A DNA stretch of 59,273 bases from Candidatus Rokuibacteriota bacterium (GTDB lineage: Bacteria; Methylomirabilota; Methylomirabilia; Rokubacteriales; CSP1-6). Of the stretch, positions 1 through 8,987 are shown in pieces. Position numbers and translations under genes: made by a program. The notes below the pieces were generated by a model. That model searched no databases. It saw only the letters and a program-made list of their open reading frames with translations, and was not told where the DNA came from. The DNA lies in the NCBI GenBank assembly GCA_003221515.1, contig QHSI01000111.1:1-59273 (forward strand), given 5' to 3'. Within the stretch, counting starts at the first letter, position 1, and the number at the start of each line of letters is the position of its first letter.

Positions 1-744
1 CCAGAGCGCCCCGCCCTGAAGCGCCAGGACCGCCGCGATGGCCGCGGCGAATCCGCCGGCGATGCCCACGCGCTCGAGCAGCAAGGCCAGCACGAAGAAG
101 AACCCTGCGAAGGCGAACAGTCCCAGCAGCAGGCCGCGGAGCATGCGGATCGCCGGTCCCGGTCCCTGCAGGTGATGAGCGAACCCCGCCAGGATCGCGC
201 CGTAGAGAGGAAACGTGGCGAGCAGGCCGGTGAGCTGCGGACCCAGCGCGTGGGCGACGCCCGTCAGGACCAGCACCACGGCGGTCGTCACCACGACCCG
301 GGCCGGGAGGTCCCAGCGTGGCAGCGTCGCCGCGCGCCGGGCACGAGCGTCGGCGGGCATCAGGCGCAGCGCGGCGACGAGCGCCACGACGACGGCCAGC
401 GCCAGCGGGACCACCGGAAGGGTCAAGGACCGCAGAGCGACGGCCGCGGCCGCGAAGGCGAGGGAGCCGGCCAGGAGAGCCGGGCCCCAGTGCCAGCGCC
501 CCGCCGATCGTCCGTAGGCGACGCAGAAGGCCGCCTGGGCGCTGGCGCCGGCCATGGAGCCGGCGGCGGCCGCCGCGGCGAACTCGACGCCGTGCTCGAG
601 CGCCAGGATGAAGGCGATCGGGCCTGACGTGAGCGGAAACCCGACCAGCCATCCGCTCACTCCGGGCCCCCAGCGACGTCCGGCGATGCTGACCGCGCCG
701 ATCAGCGCGGGGGTGAGCACGAGCTTCAGAACCAGACCGTCCAC
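1..744 (-). CDS. integral membrane protein, 3' end beyond the window
   Basis: From a GTG at 744 the minus strand stays open for 248 codons to the window edge, so the C-terminus is missing. The product is almost entirely hydrophobic, with about seven or eight membrane segments. Two similar motifs, GFPLTSGPIAFILALEHG near residue 36 and LLATFPLYGAILAGFAHHLQ near residue 180, suggest an internal duplication, as in small transporter-like families. It lies 60 bp after the stop of the sensor kinase and on the same strand, so it may be co-transcribed. I recognise no named family. The GTG is the first start candidate after the kinase stop; a later GTG at about 711 is an alternative. Confidence 0.7.
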   Translation of the reverse strand, partial: MDGLVLKLVLTPALIGAVSIAGRRWGPGVSGWLVGFPLTSGPIAFILALEHGVEFAAAAAAGSMAGASAQAAFCVAYGRSAGRWHWGPALLAGSLAFAAAAVALRSLTLPVVPLALAVVVALVAALRLMPADARARRAATLPRWDLPARVVVTTAVVLVLTGVAHALGPQLTGLLATFPLYGAILAGFAHHLQGPGPAIRMLRGLLLGLFAFAGFFFVLALLLERVGIAGGFAAAIAAVLALQGGALW

Positions 745-803
745 GTGATCGAAGCGTATCGCGAGAGGGTCGACGAGGGGTAGGCGGTGCCGCCGGTGCC
801 TGG

Positions 804-3418
804 TTACGCGGCGGCCGGGCCGGCCGGGGACCCCGGACGCGAGCCGCCCTGGCCGCGCGGCGCCGTGAAGAAGAACGACGCGCCCTGGCCTTCCTCGGAC
901 TCGCACCAGACGCGACCGCCCATCTGCTCGGCGATCAGTCGTACGAGATACAAGCCGAGACCGGTTCCGTCGGTCTCGAGCGAGACCACGTTGTCCGCCC
1001 GGTAGAACTTCTCGAAGAGATGCCGCTGGCTTTCCTTGGGGATCCCGATGCCGTTGTCCTGGATCTGCCAGCGGACGAACTCCCGATCGTGGGTCAGCCG
1101 GACCGTGATCCAGCCGCCCGGCCGCGAGTACTTGACGGCGTTCGAGCTCAAGTTGAGCACGACCTGCCGCAGAAGCTGGGGGTCGGCGAAGACATCCAGG
1201 ACGTCCTCGGACACTTCCACGGTGAGCCGGTGGTCCTTCTCGTCGATCTGCGGCTTCAGGTCGCCGAGGACGGTGCGCGTCAGCCCGACGAGATCGACCG
1301 CTTGGACCGCGGTCTTCATCCGGCCGCTCTCCAGCCTCGACACGTCCAGCAGGTCATTGACGAGCTGGATGAGACGCTGCGCCGCCCCCAGCGCGTCCTG
1401 CATGTAGCTCTTCGCCTGCTCCCCCACCTCGCGTTCCTGGACGCCCAGCTCCAGCATCCACTTGATCCCGGACAGCGGCGTGCGCAGCTGGTGGGTCGCG
1501 AATGACACGAAGTCGCTCTTCATCTGGGCGATCTCGCGCTCCTGCGTCACGTCGTGCAGCGTGATCGTCAGACCGACCGTCCGGTCGGCGTCGCTGGTGG
1601 TGCGCGTCTCCCAGTGCAGCACCCGCTTGAGGTCCGGCATCTCGAGATCGCCCGCCGCGCCGTGCCCGTCTCCGGCGTGCCCGGCGGCGCACGTCCGGAG
1701 GAGCTCCGCCGCTGAGGCCTCCGTGCACTCGTGGCCGAGGATCGCGCCGAGGTCCCCGCCGACCAGCGGGATCGACTCGCACCCGAGGAGCTCGCCGGCG
1801 TGATGGTTCGCGGCCTGGACCCGGCGGCCGGCGCCGACGAACAGCACGCCGTCGGAGGTCGACTCGAGGATCTGCGTCAGCTGGAGCCGCTGGGTTTGTG
1901 ATTCGACGTAGAGATTCGCGTTCTGCAGGACGATCGCCGCCTGGTCGGCGAAGGCCTGCAAGAGCGTGACTTCCTCGGTCGTGAACTCGCGCGTCGAGCC
2001 GTCGCCCAGCGAGAGCACGCCGATGGTCTCGCCCTTGACCGCCAGGGGCACGCACAGGACCGCCCGATCTCCGGTTGCCTGGAGCCGGGTCCGCTGCGCC
2101 GCGGTCATGGGGAGGCCGGGCTCCGCGAAGACGTCCCGCGTCCACACCGCCCGGCCCTGGCTGACGGCCCGTCCCGCCAGCGAGACGCCCGTCGGCAGCA
2201 CGTCGCCCAGCTTGAATCCATCGCGCGCCCGCCCCGAGATCCCGAGCACGACGAGCGAGCCGTCGGGATCGCGCGACCAGAGCACCGAGGACTGCACCGC
2301 GAAGAGGTCCAGTACGGCCTGAACGACCCGGTCGGCCAGCTGGGCCACGTCGAGGTCTTCCGTCAGCGTGCGCGCGACCCGGGCCAGCTCCTCGGCCTCG
2401 CGCTGGCGATCGGCACGCGGTGATCGAGCTCGCCCCGGCCGAAGCGCTGCACGCCGAGGCGCAGCCGCTCGAGCGGCCGTGTCACCCGCCTGCTGAGGAA
2501 GCGGCCGATTGCCGCGCTGACCAGGATCCCGGCGAGCGTGAGGACGGCGAAGAACAGCAACTTTCTCTCGACGGCCTGGGCGACCACCGCGCGCGGGTGC
2601 TCGACGACCACGCCCCACCCCACGCGATCCAGGCGCAACCCCGTGGCCATCGCCTCGATGCCGCGCTCGTTCTTGTAGAGCCCGCTGACGCCATTCGGCC
2701 GGCCGTCTTCCAGCAGACGCTTGACGAACGACCGGTCGGTGAACGACAGCCGCTTGAGCACGAGGCTCGCGTCGTCGGCCGCGATGAGGCCGCCGCGCCC
2801 GTCGACGATGTAGGCGCGCCCGCCCTGTCCGAGCTGCAGCTCGGACGTCAGCGACCAGAGGACCTTCAGGTTCAGGAGGCCGACCACGAACGTCTGACCG
2901 GCTGGACTGGACAGGGGTGCGGCCAGCGTCACCCACGGCTCCGAGGTGTCGTTCGTGACGACCGGCCCCCAGATGACGTCCGCGCCGTTCGCCACGAGCT
3001 CCACCGGCGGCCGGGCGGTGACCGACTCGCTCGTCATCACCTCGCGGCGCGACAGGCGATATCGCCATCCTCCGCGAACGTCGAACACGCCGATCTCCTC
3101 GAAGGCCAGCTCGCGCTGGAGGAACCGCTGGCCGACGCGCGCCATCCTCTCCAGATCGGCGCCAAGGAGCACGGCCCGGAACTGGCGCGCCGCCGCGGTC
3201 AGCGCGTCTTCCTTGTCGGCGAGGAACAGCTCGATCTGGTCGCGCACGCCACGGACCGCGACGAGCTGGAGCTCGGACCGGGCGCTGCTGACGTCGTGCA
3301 GCGCCCCCGGCAGCCAGACGAGGTTCACGCCCACGACCGTGACGACGCTCGTCACCGCCAGCATGACGAAGAGCCGGCGCCGCAGCGTCCCGAGGCGGAA
3401 GCCGATCGCCGGCGTCAT
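804..3418 (-). pseudogene. Cache/HAMP/GAF/PAS sensor histidine kinase, frame-disrupted
   Basis: Two minus-strand frames together encode one membrane histidine kinase. The first (ATG 3418) gives a membrane segment at residues 14-34, a dCache-like periplasmic domain (about 40-285), a second membrane segment (288-308) and the start of HAMP, ending at GELDHRVPI. At about 2405-2425 homology jumps to another frame, which supplies a GAF domain, a PAS domain, HisKA with H-box THQLRTPLSG (phospho-His codon at 1491-1493), N-box NLSSNAVKYS, DNGIGIPKE and TGLGLYLV. The second half of HAMP is missing at the junction, so a short out-of-frame deletion is more likely than a single-base error. If real, no full-length kinase is made. 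It lies 21 bp after a solute-binding protein gene, suggesting that protein presents a ligand to the Cache domain. Confidence 0.85.
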
Positions 3419-3439
3419 CGTCGTCGCGCCGTCGTGACG

Positions 3440-4426
3440 CTACTCGATGATGCGGTCGGCCCGCTCGAGGATGGCGAGCGGCGGCTTCACGCCGATCGCC
3501 TTCGCGGTCGCGAGGTTGACGGCGAGCAGCAGCTTGTCGGGGACCTGGATCGGGATCTCCGCCGGCGTCACGCCGTTGAGGACTTTGTCCACGACACGCG
3601 CGGTCTGCGCGCCCATCCGCCGATAGTCGGCGCCGTAGGAGGCGAGCGCGCCGGCCGTGACGAAGTCGTCCTCGTGGGCCATCAGCGCGACCCGGTCCTG
3701 CCGCGCGCGCTGGATGAGCACGTTCAGGTGGGCGCTCACAAGGCTGGAAGGCACATGGTAGATCGCGTCGAAGGCGCCCTTCGGCAGGACCGAGAGCTCG
3801 CGGATGATGTCGTCGCGGCTCGCCACGTCACGGCGGATCAGCACGAGCCCGAGCTGCTCAGCGGTCTTCTGCGCGACACCAAAGCTGATCTCGGAGATCG
3901 ACTCCTTGGCGGCGACGATACAGAGGATGCGTCGCGCGTTGGGCGCGATCTCCCTCAGGATCTCCAGACGCTTTCCGGAGAGCGGGCCCGAATACACGGA
4001 GACGCCGGTGAGGTTGTTGCCCGACGAGGCGTAGCTGGGGACCAGTCCCGACTTCACGGGGTCGCCGACCCAGGTGAACACGATCGGGATCGTGGAGGTC
4101 GCGGCCTTGGCCGCCACCGTGTGCGAGGTGCCGATCGTGACCACGACGTCGGGCTTCGCGGCGATGAGCGCCTGCGCCTGCGCGCGGACATCCGGTCCCA
4201 CACCCTTGGTGTCCTCGAGCAGCAAGATCAGGTTGCCGCCCTCTCGATAGCCGAGCTGGTCGAGCCCCTCGCGGAGCCCCGCCAGGATCTCGCCGAAGGT
4301 CAGGCCAGGCGTCAGCACCGCGACCCGCACACTGCGGGCGGGCGGGGTGGCGTTCAGCACGGACGCGAGAGCCACGACGATGGCGATCACCCCAAGGGCC
4401 GTGACGTGCCGGAATCGATTGCGCAT
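3440..4426 (-). CDS. ABC_sub_bind-type solute-binding protein (TrpX-like)
   Basis: A 328-residue exported protein of the ABC_sub_bind family (PF04392), which binds small ligands in the periplasm. The sequence shows an N-terminal signal helix, then VRVAVLTPGLTFGEILAGL, PDVVVTIGTSHTVAAK, IPIVFTWVGDPVKSGLV and a C-terminal YGADYRRMGAQTA segment typical of the family. I chose the ATG at 4426 over an upstream one because a GGGGGG Shine-Dalgarno tract sits 4-9 bases before it. No permease or ATPase gene is adjacent. Its partner is the sensor kinase 21 bp downstream, so sensing rather than import is the likelier job. That role is inferred from context. Confidence 0.88.
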   Translation of the reverse strand: MRNRFRHVTALGVIAIVVALASVLNATPPARSVRVAVLTPGLTFGEILAGLREGLDQLGYREGGNLILLLEDTKGVGPDVRAQAQALIAAKPDVVVTIGTSHTVAAKAATSTIPIVFTWVGDPVKSGLVPSYASSGNNLTGVSVYSGPLSGKRLEILREIAPNARRILCIVAAKESISEISFGVAQKTAEQLGLVLIRRDVASRDDIIRELSVLPKGAFDAIYHVPSSLVSAHLNVLIQRARQDRVALMAHEDDFVTAGALASYGADYRRMGAQTARVVDKVLNGVTPAEIPIQVPDKLLLAVNLATAKAIGVKPPLAILERADRIIE

Positions 4427-4596
4427 GTATCCCCCCTGCGTTCGCATCGAGCCTAGAGAATGGCAAGTCAGACACAAGCAAGAGTCGAGCCATGGGGAGC
4501 TAAAGCTCGATGTGTGAAAGAAACCCGTGGGCTTCGGGTGCAGGGAGCGCGCTCGGCTCGAGACGAGTGGCGTTTTGGCTGACTCGTGACATGAAT

Positions 4597-4615
4597 GACC
4601 GGCCCCACGCCGGTC
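4597..4615 (-). terminator. hairpin downstream of gspB
   Basis: GACCGG pairs with CCGGTC around a 7-base loop, 22 bases beyond the gspB stop codon. No U-tract follows, so termination is inferred only from position and symmetry. The remainder of 4427-4636 holds no coding sequence I can support. Confidence 0.4.
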
Positions 4616-4636
4616 GAAAGCCGAGCCGGTGCGTCT

Positions 4637-5404
4637 CTAGCGGGTCGCGCGAAGCGTCGTGCGCCGACCCTGTTCGCTCAGGTCGACCCCGTCTTCGTGG
4701 ATCTCCTCGACGCGGAGCCGTCCATCGACCGTGTCGCCCTCGACGTACCGACGACCGTTGATGAAGACCATGCGCTGGGACGGCACGTCCGAGTAGATCA
4801 GCGCCTCGAGCTTGAGCGCGGGCCCACCCGGGCTCGGGGGTATCGCGGGCGCGACCGGAGTGAACGGAACGCTCGCGATCGGCGGCGGCGATTGGGGCAA
4901 CGGGATCGGTCGCTGCGGAGCCGGAACAGGGACAGGGGGCGGTGCTTGCGGCGCGACGACCGGCGCGGGGGCCGCGGCAGCCACCGAGCGACCGGCCGAT
5001 GCGGGCTTCTCGACTCGCGGTGCAGTCTTCGACGGAGGCTCGGCCAGCGCGGGGCGCGGAGGGCCAGCGACCGGACGCGCCGGCTCCGCGATCGCCGAGC
5101 GCGCAGGCTCGACGGATGATCGTGGCGCAGCGGCGGAACGCGTCGCCTCTCCGACCGGGGCCGGCGCGGGGGCCACCACCGTCGACGGGGGAGCTGGCGG
5201 TTCCGCCAGGGGCAGCAGCCACCAGAGGATCAGCATCGTCAGCACAACCGCGTTCAGCGCGAGCGCGACGAAGAGACGGCCGAGCGAGCGGGTCCACGGC
5301 GGTCTCGGCGCCCGCATCGCGGGCGTGAGCAGCCGCTGGATCACCGGAATCCGACGGTCGCGCTGCTGAGCGGCCTTGGTGAGCGCGTCGAGGATGTAGG
5401 ACAC
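4637..5404 (-). CDS. gspB: GspB-like general secretion protein
   Basis: A 255-residue bitopic inner-membrane protein. The N-terminus VSYILDALTKA matches the start of GspB proteins (MSYILDALKKA), which fixes the GTG at 5404 rather than longer upstream readings. One membrane helix covers residues 42-64. A long Pro/Ala-rich periplasmic linker follows (about 65-185), then a C-terminal GspB/PulB-type domain with YSDVPSQRMVFINGR and DGVDLSEQGR. The GTG lies 2 bp after the stop of the ExeA-like ATPase, so the pair is translated together, as GspA/GspB commonly are. In type II secretion GspAB helps to insert the secretin through the peptidoglycan. No other secretion gene is in the window. Confidence 0.9.
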   Translation of the reverse strand: MSYILDALTKAAQQRDRRIPVIQRLLTPAMRAPRPPWTRSLGRLFVALALNAVVLTMLILWWLLPLAEPPAPPSTVVAPAPAPVGEATRSAAAPRSSVEPARSAIAEPARPVAGPPRPALAEPPSKTAPRVEKPASAGRSVAAAAPAPVVAPQAPPPVPVPAPQRPIPLPQSPPPIASVPFTPVAPAIPPSPGGPALKLEALIYSDVPSQRMVFINGRRYVEGDTVDGRLRVEEIHEDGVDLSEQGRRTTLRATR

Positions 5405-5406
5405 GG

Positions 5407-7044
5407 CTAGGGTCGCGCTCCCGTGAGCGATGGGGTGCTCCCGCCTGGCGGCGCGGCGGTGAGCCGGACGAGCGTTTCCTCGCCGGCGATCCCATCGGGC
5501 GTCAACGACTCGCTCTGCTGAAAGGTCGCCACGCGCTTCTTCAGCTCGTCGTCGTAGAGCGCGCCGTCGGCGGCCGATGAGGTTCCGTCGATGGCGGCCA
5601 GTTTCTCGCGGAGCCAGACGACGTCCCGGCTGCGTATTCCCGGCTGCAGCGGCAGCGGCCCCGTGAGCGGCGCCTTCCACACCATCACGAAGGGGCCGTC
5701 CCAGAAACGCTCGATCTCGGCTGTCGGCAAGGTGAGTCGCCGCTCCCCGACCCGGAGTGTCGCACGGTCGCCGTCCAGCTCGGAAACCACGACGTAATGC
5801 TTGGCGCCGTCGGGCGTGGTCAGCTCGAGGACCGCCGGCAGGTTCAGGCGGCGGAGCACCGTCCAGGTTCCCGTGCGGGAGAGACAGCGCAGGCCCGCCC
5901 TGCGGCCGAACTCGCAGCCGAGATCGGCCGGTCCGGTTGGGGCGTCGAGCTGCCAGAGCCTATAGAGGGTGGCGAAAGCGCTCGCTCGATCGGCGGTGAT
6001 CGACGGATCTCCCAGGATCAGCGCGAGCGTCGGCTCCCCCGTCGGCGGCTCCACCGCGGTCGCGGCGACCGCGGAACCCGGCGTGGGCGTCTGCGCGCGC
6101 AGCGACCAGGTCAGGAATGGAGGCCAGGCGCCCATCGAAGAAAGGCCGCGGGACGCCAGGAGCGCGAGCGTCCCACCCAGCACGACGACGACCGCCGCGG
6201 TCGCGGCGCCCAGGATCCAAGGGCGCCGCAAGGACCGACGCCCCATCACTTCCTTCGCCGCGCGGCGGACGATCTGCTCCTTGACCCGCGTCTGGCCGGT
6301 GGCGTAGGCGCCGAGCAGCGCGCGATCGCAGATCGTGTTGAGCAGCCGCGGGATGCCGCGCGACAAGCGATGGGCCGTGCGTACCGAGAGCCGCGTGAAG
6401 ATCGGCTGTCGCTGACCGGCGATCTCCATTCGATGCTGCACGTAGCGGTGCGTCTCCGCCTCGGTGAACGGCCGCAGGTGATAGCGCGCCGTCACGCGCT
6501 GGGCCAGCTGGCGCAGGTTCGGTCGCGCCAGGTGGTCGGCCAGCTCGGGTTGGCCGATCAGGATGACCTGAAGCAGCTTCTCCTTCGTCGTCTCCAGATT
6601 GGTCAGGAGACGGATCTCCTCCAGCACGCGCGAGCTCAGGTTCTGGGCCTCGTCGATGATCAACACGGTGCGCCGGCCGCGCGCGTGAGCGTCGAGCAGC
6701 GCGCGGGAGAGCGCGTCGACCAGGACCTTGAGACTCGTCGTCCCGGCCGGGTAGGGGATCTGGAGCTCGTCGCACACGAGGCTGACCATCTCGACCGAGG
6801 TGAGTCGGGGATTGAAGATCATGGCGACGTCGACGTCGACCGGCAGCTGCTCCAGCAGCGCGCGGCAGACGGTGGTCTTCCCGGTGCCCACCTCGCCCGT
6901 CAGCACGACGAAGCTCCCACCCTCGCCGATCCCGTAGAGCAGGTGGGCCAACGCCTCCCGGTGGACGTCGCTGAGATAGAGGTAGCGCGGATCCGGTGCA
7001 AGCGAGAACGGCCGCTCGGAGAGCCCGAAGTATTGTGCGTACAT
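5407..7044 (-). CDS. ExeA/GspA-type AAA ATPase with peptidoglycan-binding C-terminus
   Basis: A 545-residue protein. The N-terminus YFGLSERPFSLAPDPRYLYL is typical of ExeA/GspA. Walker A GEVGTGKTT lies at 50-58 and Walker B TVLIIDE at 126-132, followed by the AAA sensor region. A membrane helix near 275-298 leads to a periplasmic part holding a C39-peptidase-like fold without an obvious active Cys-His pair (CEFGRRAGLRCLSRTGTWTV onward) and a PG_binding_1 domain (LREKLAAIDG to TFQQSESLTPDGIAGEETLV) near the end. This fits an inner-membrane ATPase that grips peptidoglycan for secretin assembly with GspB downstream. The start is the first ATG, with the conserved MY-x-x-YFGL context. Confidence 0.92.
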   Translation of the reverse strand: MYAQYFGLSERPFSLAPDPRYLYLSDVHREALAHLLYGIGEGGSFVVLTGEVGTGKTTVCRALLEQLPVDVDVAMIFNPRLTSVEMVSLVCDELQIPYPAGTTSLKVLVDALSRALLDAHARGRRTVLIIDEAQNLSSRVLEEIRLLTNLETTKEKLLQVILIGQPELADHLARPNLRQLAQRVTARYHLRPFTEAETHRYVQHRMEIAGQRQPIFTRLSVRTAHRLSRGIPRLLNTICDRALLGAYATGQTRVKEQIVRRAAKEVMGRRSLRRPWILGAATAAVVVVLGGTLALLASRGLSSMGAWPPFLTWSLRAQTPTPGSAVAATAVEPPTGEPTLALILGDPSITADRASAFATLYRLWQLDAPTGPADLGCEFGRRAGLRCLSRTGTWTVLRRLNLPAVLELTTPDGAKHYVVVSELDGDRATLRVGERRLTLPTAEIERFWDGPFVMVWKAPLTGPLPLQPGIRSRDVVWLREKLAAIDGTSSAADGALYDDELKKRVATFQQSESLTPDGIAGEETLVRLTAAPPGGSTPSLTGARP

Positions 7045-7106
7045 AGTCTAGCCAGTGTCGAAGCTAGAGAAAGACGGTGCCCGCGTCAAGCGATCGCCCG
7101 CGCGCG

Positions 7107-7334
7107 TCACCTGAGCGCCGGTACCACCTCGTGGGTCAGGATGCGCAGGGTTCTGAGCATCTGCTCCATCGAGAGCCAGGTCGGCGCGATCGTGACGTGC
7201 CAGGCGATGGTCACCTCTCCGGCCGGCGTCGACTGCGCGACAGCCTGCCCGACCGTGCCCAGCATCAGGACTGCCGCCACGAACAGCGGGATCGTACGAC
7301 GGCAGGATCGCGTCGTCCCCCGACGAAGCTGCAT
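7107..7334 (-). pseudogene. chimeric remnant: peptide-binding protein signal region joined to LLM oxidoreductase tail
   Basis: A 75-codon open frame from ATG 7334. Residues 1-45 carry a signal peptide and the mature start STPAGEVTIAWHVTIAPTWL, which resembles the start of peptide ABC binding proteins (compare GVHVSLAARWLDP in the gene at 51366-52913). The last 20 residues, MEQMLRTLRILTHEVVPALR, look instead like the C-terminal helix of luciferase-like (LLM) flavin oxidoreductases. The simplest reading is a deletion joining the 5' end of one gene to the 3' end of another near 7165-7185. A functional small protein cannot be excluded but is unlikely. Confidence 0.6.
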
Positions 7335-7410
7335 GGTCCCTATCCTCCTATCGTGCGCCAGAGAATCCGCTCGAAGGTGGTCCACGTCAAGGACGAGTAT
7401 ATTCGAGGGG

Positions 7411-7998
7411 ATGAAGCGCGCCAGGAGTACGCTTCGCGTGATCGCGCTCGTGACGGTGCTCTCCGCCTGCGCCACGACCCCGCCGCTGACGATGCCACCG
7501 AGTCTCCTGCCGGATCTGCGGGGCACGTGGACGGGCACCTGGGGCGGCACGCCCGTGACGCTGGTCGTGCTCGAGCAGCAGCAGGCTACGCCAGCCGACG
7601 GCGTCTCGCTCGGTCCCTGGCACCTGCTCGGACGCGAGCTGCCCAGCGTCTCCGGCGTCCTGACCTTCAAGGTCCGAGGCGAGCCGGTCTCGGTGAACGT
7701 TCACGGGCGGCTCGGCGATTGGAACGGACGGCTCACGCTGGTCATCGAGCCAACGACGGTCAACGGCGGACAGATCACACTCGGGCTGGCGGATCAGCAC
7801 CGCCTCACGGGAACGGGAACGTCGCGCGCGAGCTGGGAGCCGCAGGGCCCCGTGGAGCTCGTCCGCCAGGCGGCGAGCGGGCCCCGCGGCTCCGTGTCCG
7901 GAAGCGACGTCACATCCGATCGCCCGGGGCCTGGAACCACGTGTAGTCCCAGACCGACACCCGATAGCTGTTGGCCGCGGGCAAGTTCGCGAGGGTGA
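7411..7998 (+). CDS. putative outer-membrane lipoprotein
   Basis: A 195-residue product starting at ATG 7411, preceded by GAGGGG. The signal peptide ends in a lipobox, LSAC, at about residues 17-20. The body, LPDLRGTWTGTWGGTPVTLV onward, has the alternating pattern of a small beta-barrel and resembles uncharacterised bacterial lipoproteins. The last 30 residues are Pro/Ser/Arg-rich and run 89 bp into the convergent gene at 7910-8314. Coherent protein sequence ends near VELVRQA, so the original stop may have been lost. Function unknown. Confidence 0.72.
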   Translation: MKRARSTLRVIALVTVLSACATTPPLTMPPSLLPDLRGTWTGTWGGTPVTLVVLEQQQATPADGVSLGPWHLLGRELPSVSGVLTFKVRGEPVSVNVHGRLGDWNGRLTLVIEPTTVNGGQITLGLADQHRLTGTGTSRASWEPQGPVELVRQAASGPRGSVSGSDVTSDRPGPGTTCSPRPTPDSCWPRASSRG

Positions 7999-8314
7999 AG
8001 TAGGCGCGCCCGAAACCTCCGACGCCGCCGGGAATCGCCTGGATGCGCTGGCCGACGACGGCGCCCGACGCGTCGAGCGCCTGGGCCAGGACACGAACGC
8101 TCAACGCATTCTCGCCGTTGCGGTTGTGGAGGTAGCCGCTGACCCGGCCCCGCTCGGGCTCGGCGGTCCATTCGAACGTGAAGTGACGCTCCCACCCGTA
8201 CATCATGGTGGTCGTGGCGGAGCTCGACAGCGGAGGCTCGGCCCCCGTGGTCGCGCACGCCGCGGCCGTCAAGACGATCAGGCCGAAGAGCGCCGCGAAG
8301 CGGACGACTGTCAC
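7910..8314 (-). CDS. small lipoprotein
   Basis: A 134-residue product with a signal peptide ending in a lipobox-like TAAAC at about residue 20. The mature part (WERHFTFEWTAEPERGRVSG, NRNGENALSVRVLAQALDAS) resembles FxLYD/DUF3426-type immunoglobulin-like domains found in periplasmic lipoproteins, but the match is weak. It lies 11 bp after the peroxiredoxin stop codon on the other side of its own start and runs convergent with the lipoprotein gene at 7411. Function unknown. Confidence 0.75.
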   Translation of the reverse strand: MTVVRFAALFGLIVLTAAACATTGAEPPLSSSATTTMMYGWERHFTFEWTAEPERGRVSGYLHNRNGENALSVRVLAQALDASGAVVGQRIQAIPGGVGGFGRAYFTLANLPAANSYRVSVWDYTWFQAPGDRM

Positions 8315-8325
8315 CGTCTATCTCC

Positions 8326-8874
8326 CTACATCGCGGTCTTGACGGCGGCCAGTACTTCCTCCGGGTTCAGGAGATCCAGCCCGCTGTCCATGACCTTCAC
8401 GAATTTGATCGTACCGCTCTTGTCGATGATGAAGTACGCGCGCTTGGCGTAGCGGTAGACCGGGCTCTTCTCGTCCGTCACCATCGCGCCATACGCGGGA
8501 AGCATCGTGCGGCGGAAATCTGAGAGGAGGAGCTGCCTGGACTTCTGATCCTTCTGCCATCCGGCCAGTGCAAGGTGGTGATCGGTGCTGACACCCACGA
8601 CCTGGGCGCCCACGGCCTCGAATTGCGGCAGCGCCGCCTCGAAGCCGTTCAGCTCACGGGTTCAGGTCGGGGTAAACGCCGCGATGAACGTGTAGATCAC
8701 GACCGGGCCCTTGGCCGTCAGGTCCGAGAGCTTGACCGGCTTGCCGTCGGTCCCGTTCAGGGCGAAGTCGGGCGCCTTCTGGCCGACTTCGAGGGCGACG
8801 GCGGCGCTGGCCAAGGTCACGACGGCCAGGGCGCTCAGGACCAGAGTCCGAGCGACCGCACGCTTGATGGACAT
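8326..8874 (-). CDS. exported peroxiredoxin, probable selenoprotein (Sec at in-frame TGA)
   Basis: One 182-residue thioredoxin-fold peroxiredoxin (AhpC/TSA) is recovered only if the in-frame TGA at 8662-8664 is read through as residue 71. Before it stand a signal peptide (residues 1-28), VGQKAPDFALNG, and VVIYTFIAAFTPT. After it come TRELNGFEAALPQFEAVGAQ, VVGVSTDHH, and a full C-terminal half ending VLAAVKTAM. The TGA falls exactly where the peroxidatic Cys of FTPxC-T-x-E peroxiredoxins belongs. The protein has no other Cys, so it would be a 1-Sec enzyme reducing peroxides outside the cytoplasm. A GGAGGAGG ribosome site precedes ATG 8874. The alternative is a Cys-to-stop point mutation in an otherwise intact gene. 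Confidence 0.82.
8625..8664 (-). promoter_or_regulatory. candidate bacterial SECIS hairpins
   Basis: Starting at the U of the UGA, bases 1-25 can fold as U-G, G-C, A-U, A-U, a C/C mismatch, then CCGU with ACGG closing a 7-base loop GAGCUGA. Bases 28-40 form a second perfect stem, GCGGC with GCCGC around a GCU loop, whose first loop base is G, 29 bases after the UGA. A short stem with G among the first loop bases within a few tens of bases of the UGA is what SelB recognises in bacteria. The pairing is seen in the sequence; the function is inferred. Confidence 0.5.
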
Positions 8875-8987
8875 GGCTCCTCCTCCCCGGATTTCCCGGA
8901 TAACGACTGAGACGCGCGTCCGGTTCCCCCCGGGCGCTGCCGAACACGGTACCACGTGCTAGCCTGGCCCCTTCCACGGAGGCCCGA

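Noticed and set aside
2420-4456. Long plus-strand frame (678 codons)
   Set aside because: It is antisense to the kinase and binding-protein genes, is composed mainly of Arg/Glu/Asp/His, and has no recognisable domain: a GC-rich shadow frame.
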